Below, piece by piece: positions 17,672-24,964 of a stretch of DNA of 64,000 nucleotides (positions are counted from its first letter, which is position 1; the number at the start of each line of letters is the position of its first letter). The position numbers and the translations under genes were made by a program. This stretch comes from Compostimonas suwonensis (GTDB taxonomy: Bacteria; Actinomycetota; Actinomycetes; Actinomycetales; Microbacteriaceae), in assembly GCF_002797855.1 (NCBI RefSeq), contig NZ_PGFB01000005.1:310001-374000 (forward strand), written 5' to 3'. A model generated the notes under the pieces. That model had not been told where the DNA came from, made no database searches, and saw only the letters and a list, made by a program, of their open reading frames with translations.

Positions 17672-18410
17672 AGGGATCGTTGGGCTCGTCGATGGGCTCG
17701 AGGGTCGTCGGCACGACGACGAGCGGGTCTGCGCTCGCCGCGCTCGGGTTCGTCTCGAAGCCGCCCGTGGCCTCCACCCACTGGTCGGCGTCGAAGGTGT
17801 CGTCCCAGTCTTCGAGGTAGACCGGCACGCCGATCGGCTGGGCATCGACGGCGCAGCAGGTGACCACGAAGCGGGCGATGTAGAAGATGTCCTCCGGGTC
17901 GGAGGGCGCCGGGCTGATGAAACCCGACAGCTTCGCGGTCTTGCCGTCGAAGAACGACGGGTCGGTCGTCTGGGTCAGGAGCGAGGCCCAGTCCTTGAGC
18001 GTGAGCCGGTCGAAGTCTCCCGCGCCGGCCAGCAACGCGGCATCCGCGGTGTCGGCCTCGGAGGAGATGCCGCCCGAGTTGATGTCGCGCTGCTCGACGG
18101 TCGCCGTCGTGAGGGTCGAGGGCGGGACGACGATCATCGCCGTCGTGAGCACGGCGAGCACGAGCATCCCGACGACGGAGAGGACGAGCTGCCGACGTGA
18201 GGTCTTCTCGGAGTCGTCGTGGCCGCGATGGAGCAGCCCGCCGACGACGAAGGCGAGTCCGATGACGGCCATGATGATCGTGAAGACGAAGTACCGGGGG
18301 TGGATGTACAGCCCGAGCTGACCGTTGACCGCCAGCACGATCGTGATCACGACGGCGACGAGCGTCAGCACCACTCCTTGCCAGGTCACGAGAAGTCGTC
18401 TAAGCCACAT
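17661..18410 (-). CDS. TIGR03943/DUF1980-type partner of YraQ permease
   Basis: A 249-residue protein with three or four N-terminal helices (one followed by 'HRGHDDSEK') and a soluble C-terminal OB-like domain containing 'FVVTCCAVDAQPIGVPVY'. This matches the TIGR03943/YcgQ family, which is nearly always encoded beside a YraQ/DUF318 permease. It starts within the permease gene's last codons (11-base overlap) and its own stop overlaps the next gene, making a tight three-gene operon. The pair is often found among zinc-responsive genes; the transported species is not established. Confidence 0.85.
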   Translation of the reverse strand: MWLRRLLVTWQGVVLTLVAVVITIVLAVNGQLGLYIHPRYFVFTIIMAVIGLAFVVGGLLHRGHDDSEKTSRRQLVLSVVGMLVLAVLTTAMIVVPPSTLTTATVEQRDINSGGISSEADTADAALLAGAGDFDRLTLKDWASLLTQTTDPSFFDGKTAKLSGFISPAPSDPEDIFYIARFVVTCCAVDAQPIGVPVYLEDWDDTFDADQWVEATGGFETNPSAASADPLVVVPTTLEPIDEPNDPYVY

Positions 18411-19452
18411 AGTTCACCAGCAATCCGAGGGCGGCGCTGAGAAGCGCCACGACGAGTGTGATCTGCACGAGCGCCTTGGTCGTGTACGTCGTGCGCATGA
18501 GAGCGAGCATCTTGATGTCGATGACCGGCCCGAAGACGAGGAACGCGACGATCGAGCCCGGCAGAAAGGTGCTGCTGAACGACAGCACGAAGAACGCGTC
18601 GACATTGGAGCAGATCGCCACGATGAAGGCGAGGGCCATCATCGCGACGATCGAGAGCACCGGGTTGCTGCCGAGGGCGATGAGCACCTCCCGCGGCACG
18701 AAGACCTGGATGCCGGCCGCCACGAAGGAGCCGATGAAGAGCGCGGGCATGATGTTGCTCGTCTCGCGCACGAACAGCTCGACGCTCTCCGCGGTCTTGC
18801 CGTGCTTGTGGCCATCGGCCGGCAGCGCGCAGATCGCCTGGAACGTGGGGGTGAGGAGCTGCGACGGATCGGGGTGCCTGCTGAACAGCCAGCCGATCAC
18901 GTTGGCGATGAGGAAGCCGCCGACCAGACGCGCGACGAGCACGTAGCCGTCCCAGCCGAAGGCCTGATGGGTCGTGATGATCGTGATGGGGTTGAGGATC
19001 GGCGCCGCGAGCAGGAAGGTGACGGATTCGGGCACCGTGAAGCCGCGCACCATAAAGCCGCGGGCGAGCGGTACGTTGCCGCACTCGCAGACCGGGAAGA
19101 ACATGCCGAACAGCGAGATGCAGGCACGGCGCAGGATCGGTTGCCGGGGCAGGTATCTCGCGAGGATGCCGTCGGGCAGCCAGACCTGCACGACGATCGA
19201 CAGCACGATTCCGAGGACCACGAAGGGCAGGGACTCGATGATCACGCTCATGCCGAGTGTGAGGAAGTCCTGCGCTCGGTTCGGGATGGCCAGATCGTCG
19301 AGGAGCGGGGCGATCAGCCTCAGCACGACGATGAGGGCGATGCCGACGAGTCCGATGACGAGCGGCCTGAGGCTCGTCTGCTGCACGAACCCGCGCCGCG
19401 CCGCTGCGGTCTGTGGGGGTATGTCAGCCTTCAACGGTGCGGAGGTGGGCAT
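18400..19452 (-). CDS. YraQ/DUF318 (ArsP_1-like) permease
   Basis: A 350-residue integral membrane protein with about eight helices. Family landmarks are 'PFVVLGIVLSIVVQVWLP', the cysteine motif FPVCECGNVPLARG, 'LLAAPILNPITIITT' and, near the end, 'CSNVDAFFVLSF'. Related proteins include ArsP, but for this branch the substrate is unknown. I use ATG 19452 (MPTSAPLKAD): a TACTAT -10 (19464-19459) ends six bases before it, giving a leaderless mRNA, and a Zur-like box covers the promoter. An ATG at 19491 would lie upstream of that promoter. Confidence 0.88.
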   Translation of the reverse strand: MPTSAPLKADIPPQTAAARRGFVQQTSLRPLVIGLVGIALIVVLRLIAPLLDDLAIPNRAQDFLTLGMSVIIESLPFVVLGIVLSIVVQVWLPDGILARYLPRQPILRRACISLFGMFFPVCECGNVPLARGFMVRGFTVPESVTFLLAAPILNPITIITTHQAFGWDGYVLVARLVGGFLIANVIGWLFSRHPDPSQLLTPTFQAICALPADGHKHGKTAESVELFVRETSNIMPALFIGSFVAAGIQVFVPREVLIALGSNPVLSIVAMMALAFIVAICSNVDAFFVLSFSSTFLPGSIVAFLVFGPVIDIKMLALMRTTYTTKALVQITLVVALLSAALGLLVNYVA

Positions 19453-19466
19453 TCGAGAATAGTACC

Positions 19467-19481
19467 TGAGAATGATAATCG
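19467..19481. promoter_or_regulatory. Zur-like box, permease operon
   Basis: Plus strand TGAGAATGATAATCG. Read toward the gene it is CGATTATCATTCTCA, which matches the site at 30446-30432 at 13 of 15 positions. It lies just upstream of the TACTAT -10, where a Fur-family repressor would block RNA polymerase. Confidence 0.7.
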
Positions 19482-19559
19482 GATCGGACAAGCCACTCCT
19501 TCGGCCCGGAACTGTTTACGAAATGGCCATGTCGCAGCGGTGATCTAGGGTTGGTCGAG

Positions 19560-19931
19560 ATGATCACACGACGAGACGCGGCACTGCATCTGGACATCCC
19601 CCTCGAGATGGCCCACCGGCACGGCATCCCCGCTCGGCTCAGCGAGGCCGAGCTCGCCGACCTCGACGAGAACCCGCCGGCCTGGCTGCAGCAGTCCCGC
19701 GCCAACCGCACGGGCAAGAAGCCCGTCTGGGTTCAGCTCACGTGCGACGTCTGCGGCTTCTCCGAGGCTGCGCGCCCCAAGAAGTGGTGGCCGGAGTTCA
19801 CGTATCTCAGCTGCGACTACCACACCCCCGCGCAACTGCCCGAGCCCGCGAAAGATATGCGCCGCAGGGAGTACGACGGCATCGGCAGCCGATTCGTCGG
19901 CGTCGTCGACGAGCCGCGCGGCTCGGACTGA
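19560..19931 (+). CDS. Small protein with CxxC/CxxH putative zinc ribbon
   Basis: Unrecognised, 123 residues. An N-terminal helical part ('RRDAALHLDIPLEMAHRHGI') could be a degenerate helix-turn-helix. It is followed by 'VWVQLTCDVCGF' and 'TYLSCDYH', giving Cys62-x2-Cys65 and Cys85-x2-His88, a plausible zinc-ribbon ligand set. I start at ATG 19560, which follows a TAGGGT -10 (19546-19551) by eight bases; a TTG nine bases earlier is less likely. It is transcribed away from the zinc permease operon and convergent with the transglycosylase gene. A link to metal biology is only by position. Confidence 0.7.
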   Translation: MITRRDAALHLDIPLEMAHRHGIPARLSEAELADLDENPPAWLQQSRANRTGKKPVWVQLTCDVCGFSEAARPKKWWPEFTYLSCDYHTPAQLPEPAKDMRRREYDGIGSRFVGVVDEPRGSD

Positions 19932-19970
19932 TCGCTCGACGCCCGATACCCTTGTCCCTTTCGCCGCCCC

Positions 19971-20813
19971 TCATCGTCTGTCGGAGGCCGCTCCCGCCCG
20001 GGCAACGTAGCGATTGGCCGTGTCGGTGACCTCCACCGCGTATTCGGCGGAGTCGTTGTAGGCGGTGAGGGCAGACCGCCAGCCGTCGGCATCGCTCAGA
20101 TCTCCACCCATCGCGCAGAGGTAGCGCGCAGCGCTCACGGCTGCATCGTCGATGTCGTGCGGATCCGCACGGCCGTCGCCGTCGCCGTCGATCCCCCAGC
20201 TCGCCCAGGTCGACGGGATGAACTGCATCGGCCCCACCGCGCGATCCCATCGCGGGTCGCCGTCGACCACCCCTCCGTCTGTGTCGGGTACCGTGCCGAC
20301 CTCTCCCCCCGACAGTGCGATGCCGATGATCTCCGGCTCCGCCCGGCCATCGGCATGGATGCGCGCGCCGTCGATCGAGCCGTGATGGCTCTCCACCTCG
20401 CCGATCGCTGCGAGTGCGTTCCAACTCAGACCGCATGCCGGGGATTCGCGGGCGAGCAGCAGCACGGCCCCCGCATAAGCGCTCATCGCACGCGCGGGGA
20501 TCCCGGTGCGCCTCGCGACGCTCGCGATCCAGGTCGGCGACGCGAGGGCCGCCTCCGTCTGCGGTGCGGCCGAACCGGACGCATCGGGTCGGGGCGTGTC
20601 GAGCGCTGTCGTCTCCTCCGCAGCTGTCGGGACGCGATCCGTCGCCGTGGTCGAGCCCGCTGCCATCGTGGCCATCACGATGCAGGCCGCGCCGCTGAGG
20701 GCCAGGACCGTGAGCACCACGGCCAGCACCCGGCTCGACCGGCTCGAAGGCGGGCGGCTGTTCCCGTCCTCGCCCAGATCGGCGAGCAGTTCGTAGAAGC
20801 CCGGATCAGACAT
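19971..20813 (-). CDS. MltB-like lytic transglycosylase, membrane anchored
   Basis: Cleaves the glycan strands of peptidoglycan. The 280-residue protein has a cytoplasmic tail, one transmembrane anchor (about residues 29-52), a Thr/Ala-rich linker and an SLT-type lysozyme domain. 'ALAAIGEVESHHGS' holds the probable catalytic Glu141, 'RAVGPMQFIPSTWASWG' is the family core, and 'DGDGDGRADPHD' (about 209-220) is an EF-hand-like calcium loop as in Slt35/MltB. Its ATG at 20813 overlaps the permease stop by eight bases, so it is the last gene of the metal-transport operon. This may open the wall for the surface proteins encoded upstream. Confidence 0.87.
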   Translation of the reverse strand: MSDPGFYELLADLGEDGNSRPPSSRSSRVLAVVLTVLALSGAACIVMATMAAGSTTATDRVPTAAEETTALDTPRPDASGSAAPQTEAALASPTWIASVARRTGIPARAMSAYAGAVLLLARESPACGLSWNALAAIGEVESHHGSIDGARIHADGRAEPEIIGIALSGGEVGTVPDTDGGVVDGDPRWDRAVGPMQFIPSTWASWGIDGDGDGRADPHDIDDAAVSAARYLCAMGGDLSDADGWRSALTAYNDSAEYAVEVTDTANRYVARAGAASDRR

Positions 20814-21699
20814 CCGCTGCGACGACCTCCCGCACCCGACGGCGCAGCACCCGGCCGCGGGCCTTCGCGAGCAGGCCGTGCCTCGGCGCCACGAACCAGC
20901 AGACGAGGAACACGGCTGTGGCGACCAAGACGATCGTCCCGCCGACCGGGAAGTCCCAGCTCCACGAGATGTAGAGGCCCACGAGAGCCGAGGCCCCGCC
21001 GATCACCGGTGCGAGCAGCATCATCACGGAGAGACGGTCGGTGAGCAGGCGCGCGGTGGCCGCCGGCGTGATCAACAAGGCGAGCACCAGGATGTTGCCG
21101 ATCGTCTGCACGGAGATCACGACGGCGATCGTGACCAGCACGTAGAGGGCGATGTCGAGCCAGAACACCGGGAGGCCGGCGGACCTGGCCATCTCGCGGT
21201 CCAGGCTCACGGCGACGAACTCCTTGTGCAGGAGGAACGCGATCAGCAGGATGATCGTGCCCGCGATCGCGACGGTGTAGAGGTCCTCGACGGGGATGCC
21301 GACGATCGAGCCGAAGAGGAACTGCTGCAGCGATCCGGCGTACCCCGGCGCGCGGCTGATGATCACGATGCCGAGGGCGAACGCCCCCGCGAAGAAGATC
21401 CCGATGACGCTGTCCTCCGTGAGCCTCCGATTCTGCGAGAAGACGGCCACCAGCAGGGCGGTGAGAACCCCGGCGACGGCTCCGCCCAGCACGAGGTTGC
21501 CCTGGATGACGAAGGCGACGGCGAGGCCGGGGAACACCGCGTGCGCGACGGCATCGCCGATGAAGGCCATCCCCCGCAGCACCACGTAGCAGCCGATGAC
21601 ACCGCAGACGATGCTCGACATCACCGCGATCACGAGTGCCTTGGGCAGGAACGACAGAGCCGGATTGAACAGGTCGGTGATGAAGTCGACGATCGACAC
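20806..21699 (-). CDS. Metal ABC transporter permease (anchored-repeat type)
   Basis: A 297-residue ABC-3 family permease of the ZnuB/MntB kind, with about nine helices. Visible features are 'VCGVIGCYVVLRGMAFIGDAVAHAVFPG', the ATPase-contact region of this family, and 'SIVGIPVEDLYTVAIAGTIILL'. It starts three bases after the ATPase stop. In the TIGRFAM scheme as I recall it, this belongs with the 'anchored repeat' transporter permeases (TIGR03770). The substrate is a divalent cation, most likely Zn2+ given the Zur-like box at the operon's head; Mn2+ cannot be excluded. Confidence 0.9.
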   Translation of the reverse strand: MSIVDFITDLFNPALSFLPKALVIAVMSSIVCGVIGCYVVLRGMAFIGDAVAHAVFPGLAVAFVIQGNLVLGGAVAGVLTALLVAVFSQNRRLTEDSVIGIFFAGAFALGIVIISRAPGYAGSLQQFLFGSIVGIPVEDLYTVAIAGTIILLIAFLLHKEFVAVSLDREMARSAGLPVFWLDIALYVLVTIAVVISVQTIGNILVLALLITPAATARLLTDRLSVMMLLAPVIGGASALVGLYISWSWDFPVGGTIVLVATAVFLVCWFVAPRHGLLAKARGRVLRRRVREVVAADV

Positions 21700-21702
21700 G
21701 GC

Positions 21703-22446
21703 TCAGACCACCCCCACGGTCTTCAGAAGCGGACTCGACGCGGTCACGCCGAACGTCCTCATCCACGGCTCGGAGCCGGCGAGCTCCTCGGGGGTTCCCG
21801 AGGCGATGACGGTGCGGTTGAGAAGGCACAGCCGAGTGCAGCTGTGCACAGCCGACGCGAGGTCGTGGGTCGTCATGAGCAGCGCCCTGCCCTCTCGCGC
21901 GAGATCGACGAAGAGCTCGGTGAGCAGATCCTGAGTGGGGGCGTCGAGTCCCGTGAACGGCTCGTCGAGCAGCAGGATCGCCGGATCGAGCGCGAGGGCC
22001 CGCGCCACCAGTACACGCTGGCGCTGACCGCCGGAGAGCTCGCCGACAGGCCGCTTCCGCAGTTCGGTCAGCTGCACGCGGTCGAGGGCGGACGCGACCG
22101 CGCGGTAGTCAGCGACCCCGGCACGCCGGAGCCAGCCGATCACGCCCACGCGGCCCGTCAGCACGGCGTCCTCGACGGAGATCGGGAAGTCCCACGCGAA
22201 CTCGTGCCTCTGGGGCACATAGCCGACGCCGGGTCGGCCCGCCGCGGCCGGCCGGCCATCGACGAGCACCGTACCCGAACGCGGCTTCACGAGAGCCAGG
22301 ATCGAGCGGAGGAGGGTCGTCTTGCCGGCGCCGTTCGGGCCGATGAGACCCACGAGCTCACCGGAGTCGACCTCGAGCGTCACATCGGCGAGCGCCTCCC
22401 TGCCCCCGAGCTCCACGCTGAGGCCGCGCACCTCCAGCACGCTCAT
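21703..22446 (-). CDS. Metal ABC transporter ATP-binding protein (anchored-repeat type)
   Basis: A 247-residue single ABC domain powering the metal importer: Walker A GPNGAGKTT, Q-loop 'YVPQRHEFAWDFPI', signature LSGGQRQR, Walker B ILLLDEPFTGLD and a switch His in 'LLMTTHDLASA'. It is the ZnuC/MntA type, corresponding to TIGR03771 in my memory. The ATG at 22446 overlaps the stop of the preceding surface-protein gene by four bases, so transporter and surface protein are made together. A C-terminal tail of about 25 residues extends past the core. Confidence 0.92.
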   Translation of the reverse strand: MSVLEVRGLSVELGGREALADVTLEVDSGELVGLIGPNGAGKTTLLRSILALVKPRSGTVLVDGRPAAAGRPGVGYVPQRHEFAWDFPISVEDAVLTGRVGVIGWLRRAGVADYRAVASALDRVQLTELRKRPVGELSGGQRQRVLVARALALDPAILLLDEPFTGLDAPTQDLLTELFVDLAREGRALLMTTHDLASAVHSCTRLCLLNRTVIASGTPEELAGSEPWMRTFGVTASSPLLKTVGVV

Positions 22447-23366
22447 GATGCATCCCTCTCCGCTCGGCGGCGGGCTCTTGCGCCCCCGACCAGCACGATG
22501 AGGAGTGCGGCCACGAGGGCGACGATCAGAGCGACGACGACGATCGTGAGAACGAGTCCCGTCGGATCGGCCGCGTCCGGTGCGAGCGCCCCGAGCTCGG
22601 TCGCGGCCGGGGAGGGCCCGGCCGCGGCGGGGATCCCGCCCGCCAGCGCCTCACCGGCGTCCGCGGCATCCCCCACCGCGAAGCGCAGGGTCGCGTCGGA
22701 GGCGACGCTCTCGCCCGAGGCCAGCTCCGCCGCGACGCGGACGCCCACGAGATACACCCCGGGAGCGCTGAAGACCCAGTTGGCGTGCGTGTGGGTGTCC
22801 ACGTCGACCCAGACGTCCTGCGGCATCGCCTTCGTGGAGTCCCAGAGCACCTGCGGCTCGCCGAGATTGCCGCTCTGCAGGTAGACGACGAGCTCGCCCG
22901 GCCCCTCCACCTGCGTCACGCCGAGGGTGACGCCGCGGTCGATCGCCGCCATGACCGCGGGGTCCTGGGTGTTCCAGCCGACCCAGACGACGTCCGGATC
23001 CTGGGTCTGCGGAACGACGTGCACCTGCGCTCCGGCCGGCAGCCCGAGGAAGGCGTAGGCCGGGTCGTCGGGCACGGTCAGCAGCGCGGCATCGCCCACC
23101 CGCAGCACGACGTCGTCGAGGGAGCGCCAGACCGGTGGCTCAGCCGAGTCGTCGTGGGCCTGCAGCCGCCACTGCCCGTCGACGAAGCGCGGGCCGAGGT
23201 CGACGTGGCCGTGCCCGAGCTCCACCTGGCCCGTTCCCGTGGCCTCGTCGGGGGCAAGGGTCTGCTCGAGGTCGTCCTCGCCGGCGGCGGCGAGAGGGCC
23301 GGCCATCATCAGAGCGGTCGAGACGGCTCCGGCGGCGAGAACGCGTGCGAGGGTCCTGCGGGTCAT
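22443..23366 (-). CDS. Membrane-anchored surface protein with one anchored-repeat module
   Basis: A 307-residue protein with a signal peptide (cleavage near AAAGE, residue 28-30), one module of the actinobacterial surface-anchored repeat (TIGR03769, 'choice-of-anchor M'), a Pro/Ala linker and a C-terminal helix (about 270-294) followed by RARRRAERD as a stop-transfer tail. The module has GHGHVD (His52, His54, Asp56), then the aromatic core 'VWVGWNT', 'EGPGELVVYL' and THTHANWVF (His192, His194). These His/Asp positions recur in every intact module of the region and look like metal ligands. Genes overlap by four bases on both sides. Probably captures metal at the cell surface. Confidence 0.85.
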   Translation of the reverse strand: MTRRTLARVLAAGAVSTALMMAGPLAAAGEDDLEQTLAPDEATGTGQVELGHGHVDLGPRFVDGQWRLQAHDDSAEPPVWRSLDDVVLRVGDAALLTVPDDPAYAFLGLPAGAQVHVVPQTQDPDVVWVGWNTQDPAVMAAIDRGVTLGVTQVEGPGELVVYLQSGNLGEPQVLWDSTKAMPQDVWVDVDTHTHANWVFSAPGVYLVGVRVAAELASGESVASDATLRFAVGDAADAGEALAGGIPAAAGPSPAATELGALAPDAADPTGLVLTIVVVALIVALVAALLIVLVGGARARRRAERDAS

Positions 23367-24964
23367 CCGTGATTCTCCTGAGGGGTGCCGAGACAGCGCG
23401 CGAGCGAGTCCGCGTTGAAGCGCATCATGTCGATATAGGTGGGGACGTCGCGATCGAAGGCGTCGCCGTAGATCGTGCAGACGGCGACGCCCTGCTCACG
23501 CGCGACCTCGGTGAGGGCGCTCGAGCGCTGGGCGAGGTTCGGTTCGAGGAAGACCGCGGGAACGCCGAGGTTCGCGATCGTCTCCGCGAGCCTCTTGCGG
23601 TCGGCGAGGCTCGGCTCCGTCGCGGGGTTCGGGGTGACGAAACCGGCCACCGGGATGTCGTAGGCCGCCGCCAGGTAGCCGAAGGCGTCGTGCGTGGTGA
23701 CGAGGTGGCGACGCGACGCGGGGATCGAGGCGATCGTCTCCCGCACATAGTCGTCGAGCGCGCTGAGCTGCGTCAGGTAGGCCTCCGCGTTGGCACGATA
23801 GACGGCCGTTCCCGCGGGGTCCTGCTCGATGAGCACGTCGCGGATGTTCTCGACGTAGGCCTGCGCGTTGCGCACGTTCTGCCACAGATGCGGGTCGATC
23901 TCGCCGTGCACGTGCTTGCCGAGCACGGCCTGCGGGAGCTGGTAGACCGGTGTGCCGGGGCGCCCCAGGAAACGGTAGTCCTGCCCGGCCGGGATGTCGT
24001 GGAGCGCCTTCGTCGGCACGTCGATGACGACGTCGTCGAGGTCGTACTCCTCCTGATGCGCCTCGCCCGCGCCGTGCGGGTCGCTGAAGAGGTACATCCT
24101 GTGCTCGTCGAGGTCCGCCGTGATGTCGGAGTGGCCGCCGTCGAGGACGATCGCGCCCTCCTTTCCCGGGACGGAGTGCGGGTCGATCCCGACGGCGAAG
24201 GTCACCGTCGCCGAGCCGACCGGTGCGGGGGCGGACTCCGGGGAGACCTGAAGCGCCGCACGGAGTCGGAGGGTGTAGACGCCGGGCTCCGTGAAGGCCC
24301 AGCTCATGTGGGTGTGCGCGTCCGGCGGGAGGGTGGCCGTGTCGTCGCGGTATCCGTGTGCCGCGTCGAAGCCGTCCTCCGAGGTGAAGTAGCGCTCCGT
24401 GTCGCCGAAGGTGCCCGTGAGGTAGCCGTAGAGCTCCCCCGGGCCCTCGAGCCCGGTCGCGGACACGAGGATGTCGGAGGAGCGCGTCGCCCCGAGGTCG
24501 GCACCGGTCCCGCGCACCCGCAGGCCGAGCCAGATCGTGTCGAGCGACAGGTCCTCGACGAGCGGGATGACCTCGGCCGCATACTTCGTGGACGACTCGG
24601 CGAGCGAGACGTCAGGGACCCCCTCGCGCAGGTTCGCGTCGAGCGCCTTGATGACGTTGTGCTCCTCGAGCAGGAGGTAGTTCGTGAAGGCGACGTCCGC
24701 GTAGGCGATGTCGCGCACGTTGCGCAGGCTCGGCTCGTAGCTGTGCGGGTCGCCCCCCTCGGGCACGAGGGAGGCGACATCCGCCCGGTCGCCGCCGACG
24801 TTGCGCACGAGATCGGCGAGGATGCCGGTCGTCGTCACGACCCTGAGCCTGCCGTCGTCCGGTGCCGCGGTCGGCGCCGAGCAGCCGCACAGGCCCACGG
24901 CGAGCGCCACGGCCGAGGCCGTCGCACCGACCGCGGCGCGCGGGATGCGTACTCTGCCGCTCAC
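23363..24964 (-). CDS. ZnuA-like metal-binding lipoprotein with inserted, permuted anchored-repeat module
   Basis: Binding protein of the metal importer, 533 residues. The GTG at 24964 overlaps the upstream gene in GTGA and gives a lipobox ending in Cys28. The cluster A-I fold is split. The N-lobe carries metal ligand His74 (GDPHSYEPS). Residues about 140-345 form an inserted module. The fold then resumes with HVHGEIDPHLWQN (His359), LVTTHDAFGY (His425) and 'YGDAF' (Asp501). In ordinary ZnuA the insertion point carries a His-rich loop. In the inserted module the usual C-terminal half (IWLGL, EGPGELYGY, HTHMSWAF) precedes the usual N-terminal half (VLDGGHSDITADLDEHRM ... YRFLGRPGTPVYQLPQ), so it is circularly permuted. 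TIGR03772 family as I recall it. Confidence 0.88.
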   Translation of the reverse strand: MSGRVRIPRAAVGATASAVALAVGLCGCSAPTAAPDDGRLRVVTTTGILADLVRNVGGDRADVASLVPEGGDPHSYEPSLRNVRDIAYADVAFTNYLLLEEHNVIKALDANLREGVPDVSLAESSTKYAAEVIPLVEDLSLDTIWLGLRVRGTGADLGATRSSDILVSATGLEGPGELYGYLTGTFGDTERYFTSEDGFDAAHGYRDDTATLPPDAHTHMSWAFTEPGVYTLRLRAALQVSPESAPAPVGSATVTFAVGIDPHSVPGKEGAIVLDGGHSDITADLDEHRMYLFSDPHGAGEAHQEEYDLDDVVIDVPTKALHDIPAGQDYRFLGRPGTPVYQLPQAVLGKHVHGEIDPHLWQNVRNAQAYVENIRDVLIEQDPAGTAVYRANAEAYLTQLSALDDYVRETIASIPASRRHLVTTHDAFGYLAAAYDIPVAGFVTPNPATEPSLADRKRLAETIANLGVPAVFLEPNLAQRSSALTEVAREQGVAVCTIYGDAFDRDVPTYIDMMRFNADSLARCLGTPQENHG

